DNA of 64,000 nt from Plantimonas leprariae (GTDB lineage: Bacteria; Pseudomonadota; Alphaproteobacteria; Rhizobiales; Rhizobiaceae). This document shows, piece by piece, positions 1 to 8,623 of the stretch (positions within the stretch are counted from its first letter, which is position 1; the number at the start of each line of letters is the position of its first letter). Under the pieces are notes generated by a model, which was not told the origin of the DNA, did no database searches, and saw only the letters and a list, made by a program, of their open reading frames with translations. Location of the stretch: the NCBI RefSeq assembly GCF_008802405.1, contig NZ_VZDO01000008.1, forward strand, positions 152,389 through 216,388, in the 5' to 3' direction. The position numbers were made by a program, and so were the translations under genes.

Positions 1-68
1 TGGCGCGTGCGCCGGCCCGGCCGACGACGCCGGCGTTCCGCACCGACGGAGGCAGCGGCGCGGCATGA
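1..68 (+). CDS. C-terminal end of a probable SPFH/band-7 membrane protease regulator (partial)
   Basis: Only the last 21 codons are present. The frame (codons from position 3) is open and ends with a TGA at 66-68 that overlaps the ATG of the next gene (ATGA). The tail is Ala/Pro/Arg rich, ending TDGGSGAA, which fits the low-complexity C-terminus of bacterial SPFH/stomatin (QmcA-like) proteins. The main argument is context: the next gene is NfeD-like, and SPFH and NfeD genes are classically paired. Identity is inferred because no conserved domain lies in the window. Confidence 0.4.
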   Translation, partial: ARAPARPTTPAFRTDGGSGAA

Positions 69-517
69 GCGAAGTGATTGCGACCTACGGCTGGTGGATC
101 CTCGGCCTCCTCCTGCTCGGGCTCGAAGTCGTCCTGCCGGGCGTCTACCTCCTGTTCTTCGGCATCGCGGCGCTCGTCGTCGGCGCGAACGGCTTTCTGG
201 TGCCCGGCCTTTCCTGGCAGAGCGAGGTGGTCGGGTTCGTCGTCGTATCGGTGGTCGCCGTCCTGCTCGGCCACCGCTGGTACGGGCAGAAGCGCGTCTC
301 CGGCGAATCGGATGGCCTGAACCGGCGCACGGCGCGGTTGATCGGGCGGAGGGCGACGCTCACCGATGCGATCGAGCACGGGCAGGGCCGCGTCAAGATC
401 GAGGACGGCTGGTGGCGAGTGGAGGGCCCCGACCTGCCGGTCGGCGCCCAGGTCGTCATCGAATCCGCCGATGGGTCCCTCCTCCGGGTCCGCCCGGTGG
501 CCCCAAGCGGCGACTGA
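65..517 (+). CDS. NfeD family membrane protein
   Basis: A 150-residue protein. The first 75 residues carry hydrophobic helices (WWILGLLLLGLEVVLPGVYL, then a second around VVGFVVVSVVAVLLG). A soluble C-terminal domain of about 60 residues follows, with an OB-fold-like pattern (GRVKIEDGWWRVEGPDLPVG) as in short NfeD-like proteins. NfeD proteins act with SPFH/stomatin partners in membrane microdomain organisation or quality control. The start overlaps the preceding stop by 4 bp, so the two genes are probably translationally coupled. A GGAGG lies 14 bases upstream, rather far for a Shine-Dalgarno. Confidence 0.85.
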   Translation: MSEVIATYGWWILGLLLLGLEVVLPGVYLLFFGIAALVVGANGFLVPGLSWQSEVVGFVVVSVVAVLLGHRWYGQKRVSGESDGLNRRTARLIGRRATLTDAIEHGQGRVKIEDGWWRVEGPDLPVGAQVVIESADGSLLRVRPVAPSGD

Positions 518-520
518 CCG

Positions 521-1135
521 TCACATCGGCGGCACAACGCCCTTGTCGCCGACCACCACGGACTTCGTGGCGACGGTGCCGTCCGCGGCTTTCATGCCGG
601 ACACGAAGACCTTGTTGCCGGGCTTGAGGTCGGCGGTGGAGGCGTCGGCCAGCGTCACGACCGGGATGCCGTCCGGCAGGGTCACGGTCTTCTCGCCCTG
701 CGGATATTTCAGCGTCAGCTTCGCGCCGTCGACATTGGTGACCGCGTTGGCGACGGTGGCGTTGGTCATGGTCGAGTTGGGCTGGACATCCCACGGACGC
801 GTGCCCTCGCCGGCGCCGCGCATCGCGGCGGGGAAGATCAACACCTCGACCGCGCCGTCGCCGCCGCCGGATTGCGGCACGGACGCGACGCCGACGAAGT
901 CGCCGGTCTTGATGTCGGATATCTTCGCAGCCCGGACGCCTTTCACCGCAACGCCATCGGCGAGCTTGATCGCGACCTTGGCGCCTTCCCGCGTATCGAC
1001 GTTCAGCGTCGAGCCGTCGAGCGAGGCGATGGTGCCGCGAACGCGGGTCGGCTGCCCGTCCTGCGCGACGGCCGGCAGCGCAGCGCAGTTGAAGAGGACG
1101 CCGAGGGCTATGACGCCTTTCGCGAATGTCCGCAT
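521..1135 (-). CDS. Exported hypothetical protein with two similar beta-rich halves
   Basis: A 204-residue protein with a clear Sec signal peptide (MRTFAKGVIALGVLFNCAAL, cleavage probably after AVAQ). The mature part looks like two related segments: VRGTIASLDGSTLNVDTREG around residues 32-51, and a later stretch with NVDGAKLTLKYPQGEKTVTL. This resembles DUF5666-type or OB-like periplasmic proteins. The start is supported by GGAG seven bases before the ATG. It is convergent with the NfeD-like gene, with 3 bp between stops. No enzyme motif was seen and the function is unknown. Confidence 0.7.
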   Translation of the reverse strand: MRTFAKGVIALGVLFNCAALPAVAQDGQPTRVRGTIASLDGSTLNVDTREGAKVAIKLADGVAVKGVRAAKISDIKTGDFVGVASVPQSGGGDGAVEVLIFPAAMRGAGEGTRPWDVQPNSTMTNATVANAVTNVDGAKLTLKYPQGEKTVTLPDGIPVVTLADASTADLKPGNKVFVSGMKAADGTVATKSVVVGDKGVVPPM

Positions 1136-1216
1136 CGATGGTCTCCAGTTCGGTTTGCAGTACCCGGACGAGTTCGCGCGGCGGCGGCGAAAGGTAACGC
1201 GGTTACGGCGATGTGA

Positions 1217-2026
1217 TCACCGCCCGCTCCGCGGCGGACGCGGCCAGGGCAACCAGTACGGCACCTGCCGCGCATAGGTTTCGAAGCCGTCGCCGAACCG
1301 CCGGCGGAAGCGGCGCTCCTTCAGAAGCGGCGCGGCGAGGCAGTACGCCGTGAGGAAGACGGCGACCGCGAACTGGTCCGGCGTCCAGGTCGGCACGGTC
1401 CAGACGGTCAGCGAGAAGCTGACATAGATCGGCTGGCGGACCACCCGGAACAGGCCGCGCGTCGGCATCGGCGGAAAGCGCGGCGCACGATCGCGGAACA
1501 CCGACCACCAGCCGAGCGAGCCCGCTTGCACGGAGATGCCGGCATCGAGAATGGATTTCAGCAGCAGCAGCCAGGACGCGGCATAGCAGACACAGAGAAC
1601 CGCGAGGGATGGTCCGGTCGCCCGCCACCAGACCACGCCGCTCGGCGTCCAGAGCGCGAAGAGCAGGAGCACCTGCAAGGAGGCGACGATGACGTAGGTT
1701 GTCGTCGCAAGCCGACCGGCGATGCGGTCCGGCGCGAGACGCTTCAGCATGCGCCCGCCGACCGGCGTCAGCAGCAGCGAATGGGCGAGCGGGAACTGCA
1801 GCAGCAGCGCCGCGTCCGCCACCGGCCACCACGGCGCCGTCACGGTGCCGAGCGAGCGGCTCATGCCGAAGAACATCGCGGCGATCATCGTCGCGACGCC
1901 GATCGCGAAGGATGCATGGCAGAGGAGGCCGTAGGCAACGGCGATAGCTCGGTCCGCTCGCCGAGACGCAGCGTCGCGAACGCTCTTCGCCGAGGTCGTT
2001 TCGCGGAAGGGTACGGCTTCGGCCAT
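1217..2026 (-). CDS. Isoprenylcysteine methyltransferase-like (ICMT/MddA/NnrU type) membrane protein
   Basis: A 269-residue multi-pass membrane protein with about six hydrophobic segments between residues 27 and 235. The C-terminal part has the signature of the ICMT/phospholipid-methyltransferase superfamily: RQPIYVSF followed about 50 residues later by KERRFRRRFGDGFETYARQV, then a Pro-rich tail. MddA (methanethiol S-methyltransferase) and NnrU belong to this group. The substrate cannot be told from sequence. Neighbours (an exported protein downstream, an EAL protein upstream) give no pathway. The start is the first ATG and has only a weak ribosome-binding site. Confidence 0.7.
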   Translation of the reverse strand: MAEAVPFRETTSAKSVRDAASRRADRAIAVAYGLLCHASFAIGVATMIAAMFFGMSRSLGTVTAPWWPVADAALLLQFPLAHSLLLTPVGGRMLKRLAPDRIAGRLATTTYVIVASLQVLLLFALWTPSGVVWWRATGPSLAVLCVCYAASWLLLLKSILDAGISVQAGSLGWWSVFRDRAPRFPPMPTRGLFRVVRQPIYVSFSLTVWTVPTWTPDQFAVAVFLTAYCLAAPLLKERRFRRRFGDGFETYARQVPYWLPWPRPPRSGR

Positions 2027-2110
2027 GCCCGGAAGCTAGGCTGGCGCGGCGAACCGGCGACGATTTTCGCCTGCGACCGATGGCATCGACCGACGAATCC
2101 GAGTTGCGAT

Positions 2111-3727
2111 TCAGGCGGCGTGCGGCAGGCTCGCCGGGCGTTGGCTTTCGGAGGCCATGAACACCGCGAAGTCGTCGATCGGCAGCGGCCGCGAGATGTG
2201 GTAGCCCTGCACGCGCTCGACCGCCGAGCCGAGCGCACGAAGCGACGCCAGCCGGCCCGCGGTCTCGACGCCTTCCACCACGATCACCCTGCCCGAGACG
2301 TGGATGAGCTCGATCGCATGGGCGAGCATCCGCGCCATCAGGCTGTCGTCCGGGGCCATCGCGAAGGCCCGGTCGAGCTTGACGCCTTCGATCGGCAGCG
2401 ATGCGAGGTTCTGGATGTTGGAATAGCCGGCGCCGAAGTCGTCGAGATAGACCTGCACATCGGCGCGCCGCAGCGCCTCGATCTGCGCCCGCGCCTCGCA
2501 CGCCACGAAGGCGGCGCTTTCGACGATCTCGGCGATGATCGAGAAGCGCGGGCTCATCGACTGGCAGCAGCGGAACACGTCCGGCAGGCGCTTGTCCGAG
2601 AGATCGACGGGAAAGACGTTGAAGGCGACGTGCAATCGCGCGTCATCCGGGAGCGCTTGCGAGAGCTCGTTCATCGCCTTCTCGACGATGGCGCGGGTGA
2701 AGGCGAGCGTCAGACCGTGGCGCTCGACGAGCGGGATGAAGCGATCCGGGAAGACGATCGAGCCGTCGACGTCGCGCCATCGCGCCAGCACCTCGCAGCC
2801 GGTGACGCGGCCGGTCCGCAGATCCATGACGGGCTGGTACGAGCAGATGATCGAATCGGCGCTGAGGTGGCGGCGGAACCGGTTCTCGAAGGAGCAGTAG
2901 CGTTTCACCCACGCCCGCAGGACGTCGGCGGCGAGATGGGACACCACGAGGAGGACCACGACCGCCAGGAGGGTCGCCGCCTTCTGCGAGGCTGCAAGAC
3001 GCCACGGATCGGCGATGCCGGCGACGCAGTACGAGCCGCTCGCGTCGCAGACCATGCGGCGAAACAGGCCGTCGAAGCCGGAACGGTTTGGCCCGGTCGC
3101 CGCGAGCACAGCGCCGTAGAGGCCGCGATCGCCGCTGCGATGCCACCAGTTGCCGCGCGAGTCGCGCCGCATGATTTCCAAGCTGAGCCAATCGGGCGTT
3201 TCGGTCGCGATCTCCGACTGCTCCTTCGGCACCACGACGGCGACGGCATCTCGCAGGACGATCGAGCCCGAGAGGCCGTCGAGCCCGATCGATTTCAGGT
3301 CGAGCTGCAGCCAGACCGCCGAGCCAGCCGCGTCGCTCGGAAGGATGTCCGGCGTGCCGAGATCGATCGACGGATCGAACCGCCCGGTGCTGACCGAGCA
3401 CTCGATGGCGCCCTTCGGGGCAAACATGAACTCGTTCAGGCCGTCCGGCCGGTAGGCGAACCGCCGCAGTTGCGCCCGAAATTCCGGGGTGCAAGGCGTG
3501 GTGGTGAGTTGAGCCCGCAATTCGTCCAGCGCGCCGTCGACCTTCGCGTCGAGCGCCGTCAGTCGGCCCACGGCGTCATGGCCGGCGGACTCGATCGAAC
3601 GAACGAGTTCCTGACGCGCGAAGAACAGCGCGAGGGAGAGAAACACACCGAACGACAAGGCGCTGAGCACCAGCCGGACGAGCCAGCTCCTCCGCTCCAG
3701 CATCACCGCGTTGACGAGCTTGACCAT
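2111..3727 (-). CDS. CSS-motif sensor cyclic-di-GMP phosphodiesterase (EAL domain)
   Basis: A 538-residue inner-membrane protein. TM1 is near residues 15-40 and TM2 near 255-275. The periplasmic loop contains CSS-type cysteines (TTTPCTPE and IECSVS). The cytoplasmic EAL domain keeps the catalytic set: GCEVLARW (EAL position), AFNVF (metal-binding Asn), EIVE, DDFGAGYS, VKLDRAF (Lys), VVEGVE and QGYHISRPLP. It should therefore hydrolyse c-di-GMP. In CSS-EAL enzymes the loop cysteines sense periplasmic redox (family knowledge). The start chosen is the ATG with GGGAG six bases upstream; a GTG five codons earlier has no such site. It is a candidate input into the flagellar PilZ-like protein at 42.1 kb. 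Confidence 0.88.
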   Translation of the reverse strand: MVKLVNAVMLERRSWLVRLVLSALSFGVFLSLALFFARQELVRSIESAGHDAVGRLTALDAKVDGALDELRAQLTTTPCTPEFRAQLRRFAYRPDGLNEFMFAPKGAIECSVSTGRFDPSIDLGTPDILPSDAAGSAVWLQLDLKSIGLDGLSGSIVLRDAVAVVVPKEQSEIATETPDWLSLEIMRRDSRGNWWHRSGDRGLYGAVLAATGPNRSGFDGLFRRMVCDASGSYCVAGIADPWRLAASQKAATLLAVVVLLVVSHLAADVLRAWVKRYCSFENRFRRHLSADSIICSYQPVMDLRTGRVTGCEVLARWRDVDGSIVFPDRFIPLVERHGLTLAFTRAIVEKAMNELSQALPDDARLHVAFNVFPVDLSDKRLPDVFRCCQSMSPRFSIIAEIVESAAFVACEARAQIEALRRADVQVYLDDFGAGYSNIQNLASLPIEGVKLDRAFAMAPDDSLMARMLAHAIELIHVSGRVIVVEGVETAGRLASLRALGSAVERVQGYHISRPLPIDDFAVFMASESQRPASLPHAA

Positions 3728-3831
3728 CGAAAGCTCCCGCACCTTCGAAGAAGGGCAGCACGGGAAACCTCAACGACGGCTGAAAATCCCGACGCATCGG
3801 AAGCCGGAAGCGATGGAAAGCCGCGGGATCG

Positions 3832-5511
3832 CTAAAAAAGTCCTTCGATGCGGCCGGATCCGTCCAGCCTGATCCGTTCAGCCGCGGGGCGGCGCGGCAG
3901 GCCGGGCATGGTCAGCACTTCGCCGCAGAGCGCGACGACGAAGCCCGCGCCGGCCGCGAGGCGCACTTCCCGGACGTGGACGCCAAACCCTTCCGGCGCG
4001 CCGAGGAGTTCCGGGTCGGCCGAGAACGAGTAAGGCGTCTTCGCCATGCAGACCGGCAGCCGGCCGTAGCCGCGCGCCTCGAAATCGGCAAGCTGGGCGA
4101 GGACGCCGCGCTCCGCCGTGACGGCGACGCCGCGATAGACGCGCTTCACCACCGTTTCGATCTTGGCGTAGAGCGGCATGTCGTCCGGATAGAGCGGCTC
4201 GAAGCGGGCGGTGCCGCCGTCCGCCAGCGCCGCGACCTTCTCCGCCAGTTCCACCGCGCCGGCCGAGCCCTGCGCCCAATGCCGGCAGAGGATGCCTTCC
4301 GCGCCGCGCGCCGCCACGAACTCCCGCAGCACCTCGATCTCGGCCGCGGTGTCGGTGGCGAAATGGTTGATGGCGACGACGACCGGCACGCCGAAGGCGC
4401 GCACGTTCTCGATGTGGCGGCCGAGGTTGGCCGCGCCGCGCCGCACCGCCTCGACGTCTTCCGCGGCCAAGTCCGCCTTCGCGACGCCGCCGTTCATCTT
4501 CGCCGAGCGCACCGTCGCCACGATCACGCAGGCGGCGGGCTGCAGGCCGGCCTGCCGGCACTTGATGTCGAAGAATTTCTCCGCGCCGAGATCGGCCCCG
4601 AAACCGGCTTCCGTCACGACGTAGTCGGCGAGGCGCAGCGCCGTCTTCGTCGCCACCACCGAGTTGCAGCCGTGCGCGATGTTGGCGAACGGCCCGCCAT
4701 GCACGAAGGCCGGGTTGTTCTCGATCGTCTGCACGAGGTTCGGCAGCACCGCATCCTTCAGGAGCGCCGCCATCGCGCCGGTCGCGCCGATATCGCGCGC
4801 GAAGACGGGCGAGCGATCGACGCGGTAGGCGATGACGATCTCGCCGAGACGGCGCTCGAGGTCGGCAAGGTCCTCGGCGAGGCAGAGGATCGCCATGACT
4901 TCGGAGGCGACGGTGATGTCGAAGCCGGCCTCGCGCGGATAGCCGTTGGCCGGCCCGCCAAGCGAGGTGACGATGTCGCGCAACGCCCGGTCGTTCATGT
5001 CGAGGACGCGCCGCCAGACGATGCGGCGGGAGTCGATCTTCTCGGCGTTGCCCCAGTAGACGTGGTTGTCGATCATGGCGGCGAGGAGGTTGTGCGCCGC
5101 GGTGATCGCGTGGAAATCGCCGGTGAAGTGGAGGTTGATCTCCTCCATCGGCACGACCTGCGCCATGCCGCTGCCCGTCGCGCCGCCCTTCTGCCCGAAG
5201 CAGGGCCCGAGCGAGGGCTCGCGCAGGCAGATCGCGGCGCGCCGGCCGATCCGCACCAGCGCGTCGCCGAGCCCGATGGTCGTGGTCGACTTGCCCTCCC
5301 CCGCCGGCGTCGGATTGACCGCGGTGACGAGGATCAGCTTGCCGCTCGGTCGCTGCCCCAGGGAGCGGACGAAGTCCGGCGCGAGCTTCGCCTTATCGCG
5401 CCCGAAGGGAACGAGGGCATCGTCCGGGATGCCGAGCCTCGCTGCGACCTCCCCGATCGGAAGCTTGCGCGCTTCGCGCGCAATGTCGATGTCGGATCGG
5501 GCGGCTGGCAT
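3832..5511 (-). CDS. fhs: Formate--tetrahydrofolate ligase
   Basis: A 559-residue protein, the usual length for this enzyme. It makes 10-formyl-THF from formate, THF and ATP in cytosolic one-carbon metabolism. The phosphate-binding loop is [16 protein letters not shown] and the family stretch [18 protein letters not shown] follows. Further family-typical segments are [13 protein letters not shown] and [20 protein letters not shown]. The ATG at 5511 is preferred because GGAG lies seven bases upstream; the GTG two codons earlier is almost on top of the Shine-Dalgarno. The leader forms a hairpin that includes part of this Shine-Dalgarno (separate entry). No other folate gene is adjacent. Confidence 0.96.
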   Translation of the reverse strand: MPAARSDIDIAREARKLPIGEVAARLGIPDDALVPFGRDKAKLAPDFVRSLGQRPSGKLILVTAVNPTPAGEGKSTTTIGLGDALVRIGRRAAICLREPSLGPCFGQKGGATGSGMAQVVPMEEINLHFTGDFHAITAAHNLLAAMIDNHVYWGNAEKIDSRRIVWRRVLDMNDRALRDIVTSLGGPANGYPREAGFDITVASEVMAILCLAEDLADLERRLGEIVIAYRVDRSPVFARDIGATGAMAALLKDAVLPNLVQTIENNPAFVHGGPFANIAHGCNSVVATKTALRLADYVVTEAGFGADLGAEKFFDIKCRQAGLQPAACVIVATVRSAKMNGGVAKADLAAEDVEAVRRGAANLGRHIENVRAFGVPVVVAINHFATDTAAEIEVLREFVAARGAEGILCRHWAQGSAGAVELAEKVAALADGGTARFEPLYPDDMPLYAKIETVVKRVYRGVAVTAERGVLAQLADFEARGYGRLPVCMAKTPYSFSADPELLGAPEGFGVHVREVRLAAGAGFVVALCGEVLTMPGLPRRPAAERIRLDGSGRIEGLF

Positions 5512-5518
5512 GGGCACG

Positions 5519-5561
5519 CTCCGTAGCGGCTTCGGCCGAACGGCGCAAACCCGCGCTACGG
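5519..5561 (-). promoter_or_regulatory. Structured leader of fhs with the Shine-Dalgarno in a stem
   Basis: On the minus strand, CCGTAGCG (5561-5554) pairs perfectly with CGCTACGG (5528-5521). The enclosed 25 bases contain a second palindrome, TTCGGCCGAA. The final GG of the outer stem is the beginning of the fhs Shine-Dalgarno GGAG (5522-5519). A closed stem should hinder ribosome access. The layout is like a translational riboswitch or RNA thermometer; because the gene makes a folate cofactor, a THF-class riboswitch is the obvious hypothesis. No match to a THF consensus was established by reading. Confidence 0.45.
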
Positions 5562-5624
5562 CGACCGCTCGCAGGCGCGGCCCATATACCCTTGGTGTGA
5601 TGAGCGGGGCTCGCGAAGCGGCGC

Positions 5625-8018
5625 CTAGATCACGATGATATCCGTGGAATGCAGCACGGCGTCATCGAACCTTGCGAGAGCAACGGCCTTGCCACTCCCC
5701 GCGCCGTCCGCGTCCCAGGAAAGCACATGCGTGCTCGTATTGAAGATGAACTGGCCGATTGCGTCGGCCGTCCCCTGGTTCGCCTCGGCACCGGCAACGA
5801 AGCGCGTCGCGTCCAGAGGTTGTCCCGCCGCTAGTCCGAAGAAGGCGTGGTCCACGGCGACCTTGTCGCCCTCGATCGCCGAGAAGTCAAGCACGCGATC
5901 CTGGCTTCCGGCTTCGGCGTTCAGGAACGTGAACGTGTCCGCTCCTCTACCGCCGCGAAGGATATCCGCACCACCCAGACCGGTGATGACGTTGTTGCCG
6001 TCGTTGCCGTTGATCCGATTCGCCAGGGCATTTCCCGTACCGTCGATATTGCCGGCGCCGGTGAGGTTCAACGTCTCGACGAAGCCCGTCAGCTTGTAGG
6101 AAACCGACGCGAAAACGCTGTCGCGGCCGCCGCCGATGGCGTTGTCCACTTCCTTGACGATGTCGGCAGCATCATCGACGACATAGGTGTCGTTGCCCGT
6201 TCCGCTGGCAAGCCGGTCGGCGCCCGCACCGCCATCCAGCCAATCGTTGCCGCTTCCGCCGTCCAACTGGTCGGCACCGTCGCCGGCAACCATGAAATCG
6301 TCGCCAGCGTCGCCGAAGAGCTTGTCGTTGCCGACCATGCCTTCCAGCCGGTCGTCGCCCGCACCGCCGCGCAGCACGTCGTTGCCGTCGCCGCCGTGCA
6401 GGAAATCGTTGCCGGCGTCGCCATGGAGGTCGTCGTCGCCCGCGAATCCGTAAAGGGCGTCGTCGTCGCCGCCGCCCCACATGTCGTCGCTGCCGTCGCC
6501 TCCGACCAGCTTGTCGTTACCGGACCCGCCGAACAGCGCATCATCACCCGCGCCGCCGTCGAGCATGTCGTTGCCGCCGTCGCCGATGAGCCGGTCGTCA
6601 CCCAGCCCGCCCGACAAGGCGTCCTGCCCTTCGCCCCCATGAATTCGGTCGTTGCCATTCCAGCCGGCGAGGGTATCGTTCCCTCCAAGCCCGACCAGAA
6701 CGTCATCGCCCTGCAAACCGTTCAGCGTGTCGTCCGCCGCACCGCCGAACCGCAGGATCTCATCCGACGCGACGGTATGGACACCAGCGGCGTCGGTATA
6801 CGTTCCCGCCGAGCGAACGAACTGTCCCGCTAAAGCATCCGACGAGCCGAGTGCGGCACTCGCGCCGACGATGTCGATCCAGTTCGCCCCGTCCGCCGAA
6901 GCCTGCCAATGCAACGTCGCCGTCGGAGCCGCCTTCGCGGTCTCGACGACCGATTGGATGGCGTGCAGCGTCAATCCGTCGAGGCCGATCATCTCGGAAA
7001 GATGGACCGCGACCGGCTTCACGGCGGCCGCCTGCGGCGCGGGCGGCATCTCGCCGCCCGACTTGATAGCCAGATCCTTGTATTCCACCGCCATCGCGAC
7101 CGTCGCGCCGGCATGGCGGTAGATGCCCTCCTGCCAGTAGGCGCCGGTATGCCCTTCCAGATTGATCTTGCCCGAGTAGTCGACGATCGTCGCCCCGTCC
7201 CGAGTGATCACGAGGCGCCCGTTTCCATCAGGGTCGAGCACCGTCCTGATGCTCATGTCATAGTCGTGGCCCCGCTGAATATCGGTCGTGTCCGCGAAGA
7301 CCTGCTGCGAGTACGGCTTCCCGTCGGTGCCGGTGTATCGCACGAAGACGGCCATGCGATCGCCGTCGCGCAAGCCGATCTCCACTGCCGGCGGGCTTTT
7401 CAACGCACCGTCGTGGTCGTTCTGATGGAGCTGACCCAACACGACCCAGGCGGCATCGTTCTTTTCGCCCGGCTCGATGTTCATCTTGTACGATACTTCG
7501 AACGGAACATCGTTCGAGAACTCATCCAGAAGCCGAGCTTCCGAGCGCTCGCTCGCGGCCTTGTTCTGCAGATCCCAGAAGGCGACATCGTTGTTGCGGA
7601 CCTCGAAGCGGAGGCTGTCGCTTTCAGGCGCGGAGATGCTCCAGTCCTTGTGGGCGTTCAACGTGCGGAACGTTTCCTCATTCGAGACGACCGTGAAGTC
7701 GCCCCAGTCCCGCGCGCCCGTATCGTTTGCTGTTCCAACGGTGAAGGTTCGAACCGGGGAAGACGCTGTGCCGAAGTCGCCGTTCTCGATCGTCGCGACG
7801 ATCTTGTGCGATCCCATCTCGTCGAACGGAAGATCGGCGGAGTAAACACCGTCGGGGTTCGTGGTGGCCTGGCCGGCGAGAACGCCGTCGATGAAGAGCG
7901 AAACCGTGGATTGCGGCTGCGCGCGACCAGCAGCCGTGAGAACGAACAGATCGGTCGCATCGTCGATTGTGACGGATGTATAGCTGATCGTCGGCGCTCC
8001 GATCGCTGCGTCTCCCAC
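5625..8018 (-). CDS. Secreted RTX protein with polysaccharide (heparin I-like) lyase domain
   Basis: About 797 residues. Domains in order: an Ig-like domain (about 1-95); a jelly-roll lyase-like region (about 100-330) with segments such as [37 protein letters not shown] and [13 protein letters not shown], typical of the heparin-lyase-I/glucuronan-lyase group; a short Ig-like linker ([17 protein letters not shown]); then more than ten RTX nonapeptides of the GGxGxDxLx type (about 430-610) and a C-terminal type I secretion region ([16 protein letters not shown] onward). There is no Sec signal, as expected for type I export. The start is a GTG with GAGGAG seven bases upstream; an ATG 12 codons earlier would place that Shine-Dalgarno inside the gene. 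No ABC exporter, membrane-fusion or TolC genes are nearby. The substrate is unknown, probably an acidic polysaccharide. Confidence 0.85.
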   Translation of the reverse strand: MGDAAIGAPTISYTSVTIDDATDLFVLTAAGRAQPQSTVSLFIDGVLAGQATTNPDGVYSADLPFDEMGSHKIVATIENGDFGTASSPVRTFTVGTANDTGARDWGDFTVVSNEETFRTLNAHKDWSISAPESDSLRFEVRNNDVAFWDLQNKAASERSEARLLDEFSNDVPFEVSYKMNIEPGEKNDAAWVVLGQLHQNDHDGALKSPPAVEIGLRDGDRMAVFVRYTGTDGKPYSQQVFADTTDIQRGHDYDMSIRTVLDPDGNGRLVITRDGATIVDYSGKINLEGHTGAYWQEGIYRHAGATVAMAVEYKDLAIKSGGEMPPAPQAAAVKPVAVHLSEMIGLDGLTLHAIQSVVETAKAAPTATLHWQASADGANWIDIVGASAALGSSDALAGQFVRSAGTYTDAAGVHTVASDEILRFGGAADDTLNGLQGDDVLVGLGGNDTLAGWNGNDRIHGGEGQDALSGGLGDDRLIGDGGNDMLDGGAGDDALFGGSGNDKLVGGDGSDDMWGGGDDDALYGFAGDDDLHGDAGNDFLHGGDGNDVLRGGAGDDRLEGMVGNDKLFGDAGDDFMVAGDGADQLDGGSGNDWLDGGAGADRLASGTGNDTYVVDDAADIVKEVDNAIGGGRDSVFASVSYKLTGFVETLNLTGAGNIDGTGNALANRINGNDGNNVITGLGGADILRGGRGADTFTFLNAEAGSQDRVLDFSAIEGDKVAVDHAFFGLAAGQPLDATRFVAGAEANQGTADAIGQFIFNTSTHVLSWDADGAGSGKAVALARFDDAVLHSTDIIVI

Positions 8019-8623
8019 GGTATGCTCCTCGTAAGCGACAGACGGTCTTCGCATCGGCGCGACACCCGGCGATGCCTATGCCGCACTGCAGCAAAACGCG
8101 CAAGAAAAACTTAAATCTTACGCATGCACAAAGAAGAACTCACGCAACACCCGCATCTGGTGTTACGGGGAAACTGTCTGTTTCTGCTGTAAAAGTGTGA
8201 GCATTCGCATCGGAAATGACCCGTGCAGCTATCTGCGCCGGCCAGCAGTCGACGACAGGGAAGGCGTCATGGCCTTGCGATGCGTCTTTCCGATCGGGAT
8301 TGCCCGATTCGCTGAGCGCGATGCGTCGCGTATCAGGTGCGCGGAAATGCCGTGGAGACGGCATTCCATACGATAGGGAAACGAAGCAGGGCTTCATGCC
8401 TCAAAGCGAAAGCCCGGAGGGGAGGACTCCGGGCTTTCGTTATTCTCGTATTCCAGCCATCGATCGAGAACGTCGGGAGGAAACGTCCGCGACCGGCTCG
8501 GCTTGTCAATCGGCCTGGAAGATTCCGGTTCCGGGAAGTGGGAGGAGCTTCCCCGGAGCCGACCAAACGATTGGACAACCCATCATTAGCTCACAGAGCT
8601 TGACCGAAGCTTGCGATGAACAC
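8019..8623. other. 605-bp intergenic region between RTX lyase and putA
   Basis: No convincing gene was found. The part next to 8018 is AT-richer (ACTTAAATCTTACGCATGCA around 8109) and should hold the RTX-gene promoter. Positions 8346-8365 form a perfect 8-bp hairpin (AATGCCGT, loop GGAG, ACGGCATT). Positions 8408-8438 form a strong terminator. The stretch between about 8200 and 8440 is a candidate small RNA (see findings). An 85-codon minus frame at 8140-8397 looks spurious. Confidence 0.5.
8408..8442. terminator. Rho-independent terminator, possibly bidirectional
   Basis: A perfect 12-bp stem, GAAAGCCCGGAG / CTCCGGGCTTTC, with a 7-base loop. On the plus strand GTTATTC follows; on the minus strand CGCTTTGAGG follows, so the U tract is weak either way. 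It could end putA transcription (about 190 bases after its stop) or a plus-strand small transcript. Confidence 0.75.

Noticed and set aside
6180..6720. Repetitive DNA resembling a CRISPR or satellite array
   Set aside because: The repetition is the RTX nonapeptide coding of the lyase gene, with no conserved spacer-repeat structure.
8140..8397. 85-codon minus frame in the RTX-putA gap
   Set aside because: No ribosome-binding site, no recognisable domain, mixed codon bias, and it covers a perfect hairpin; the region reads better as regulatory or RNA.
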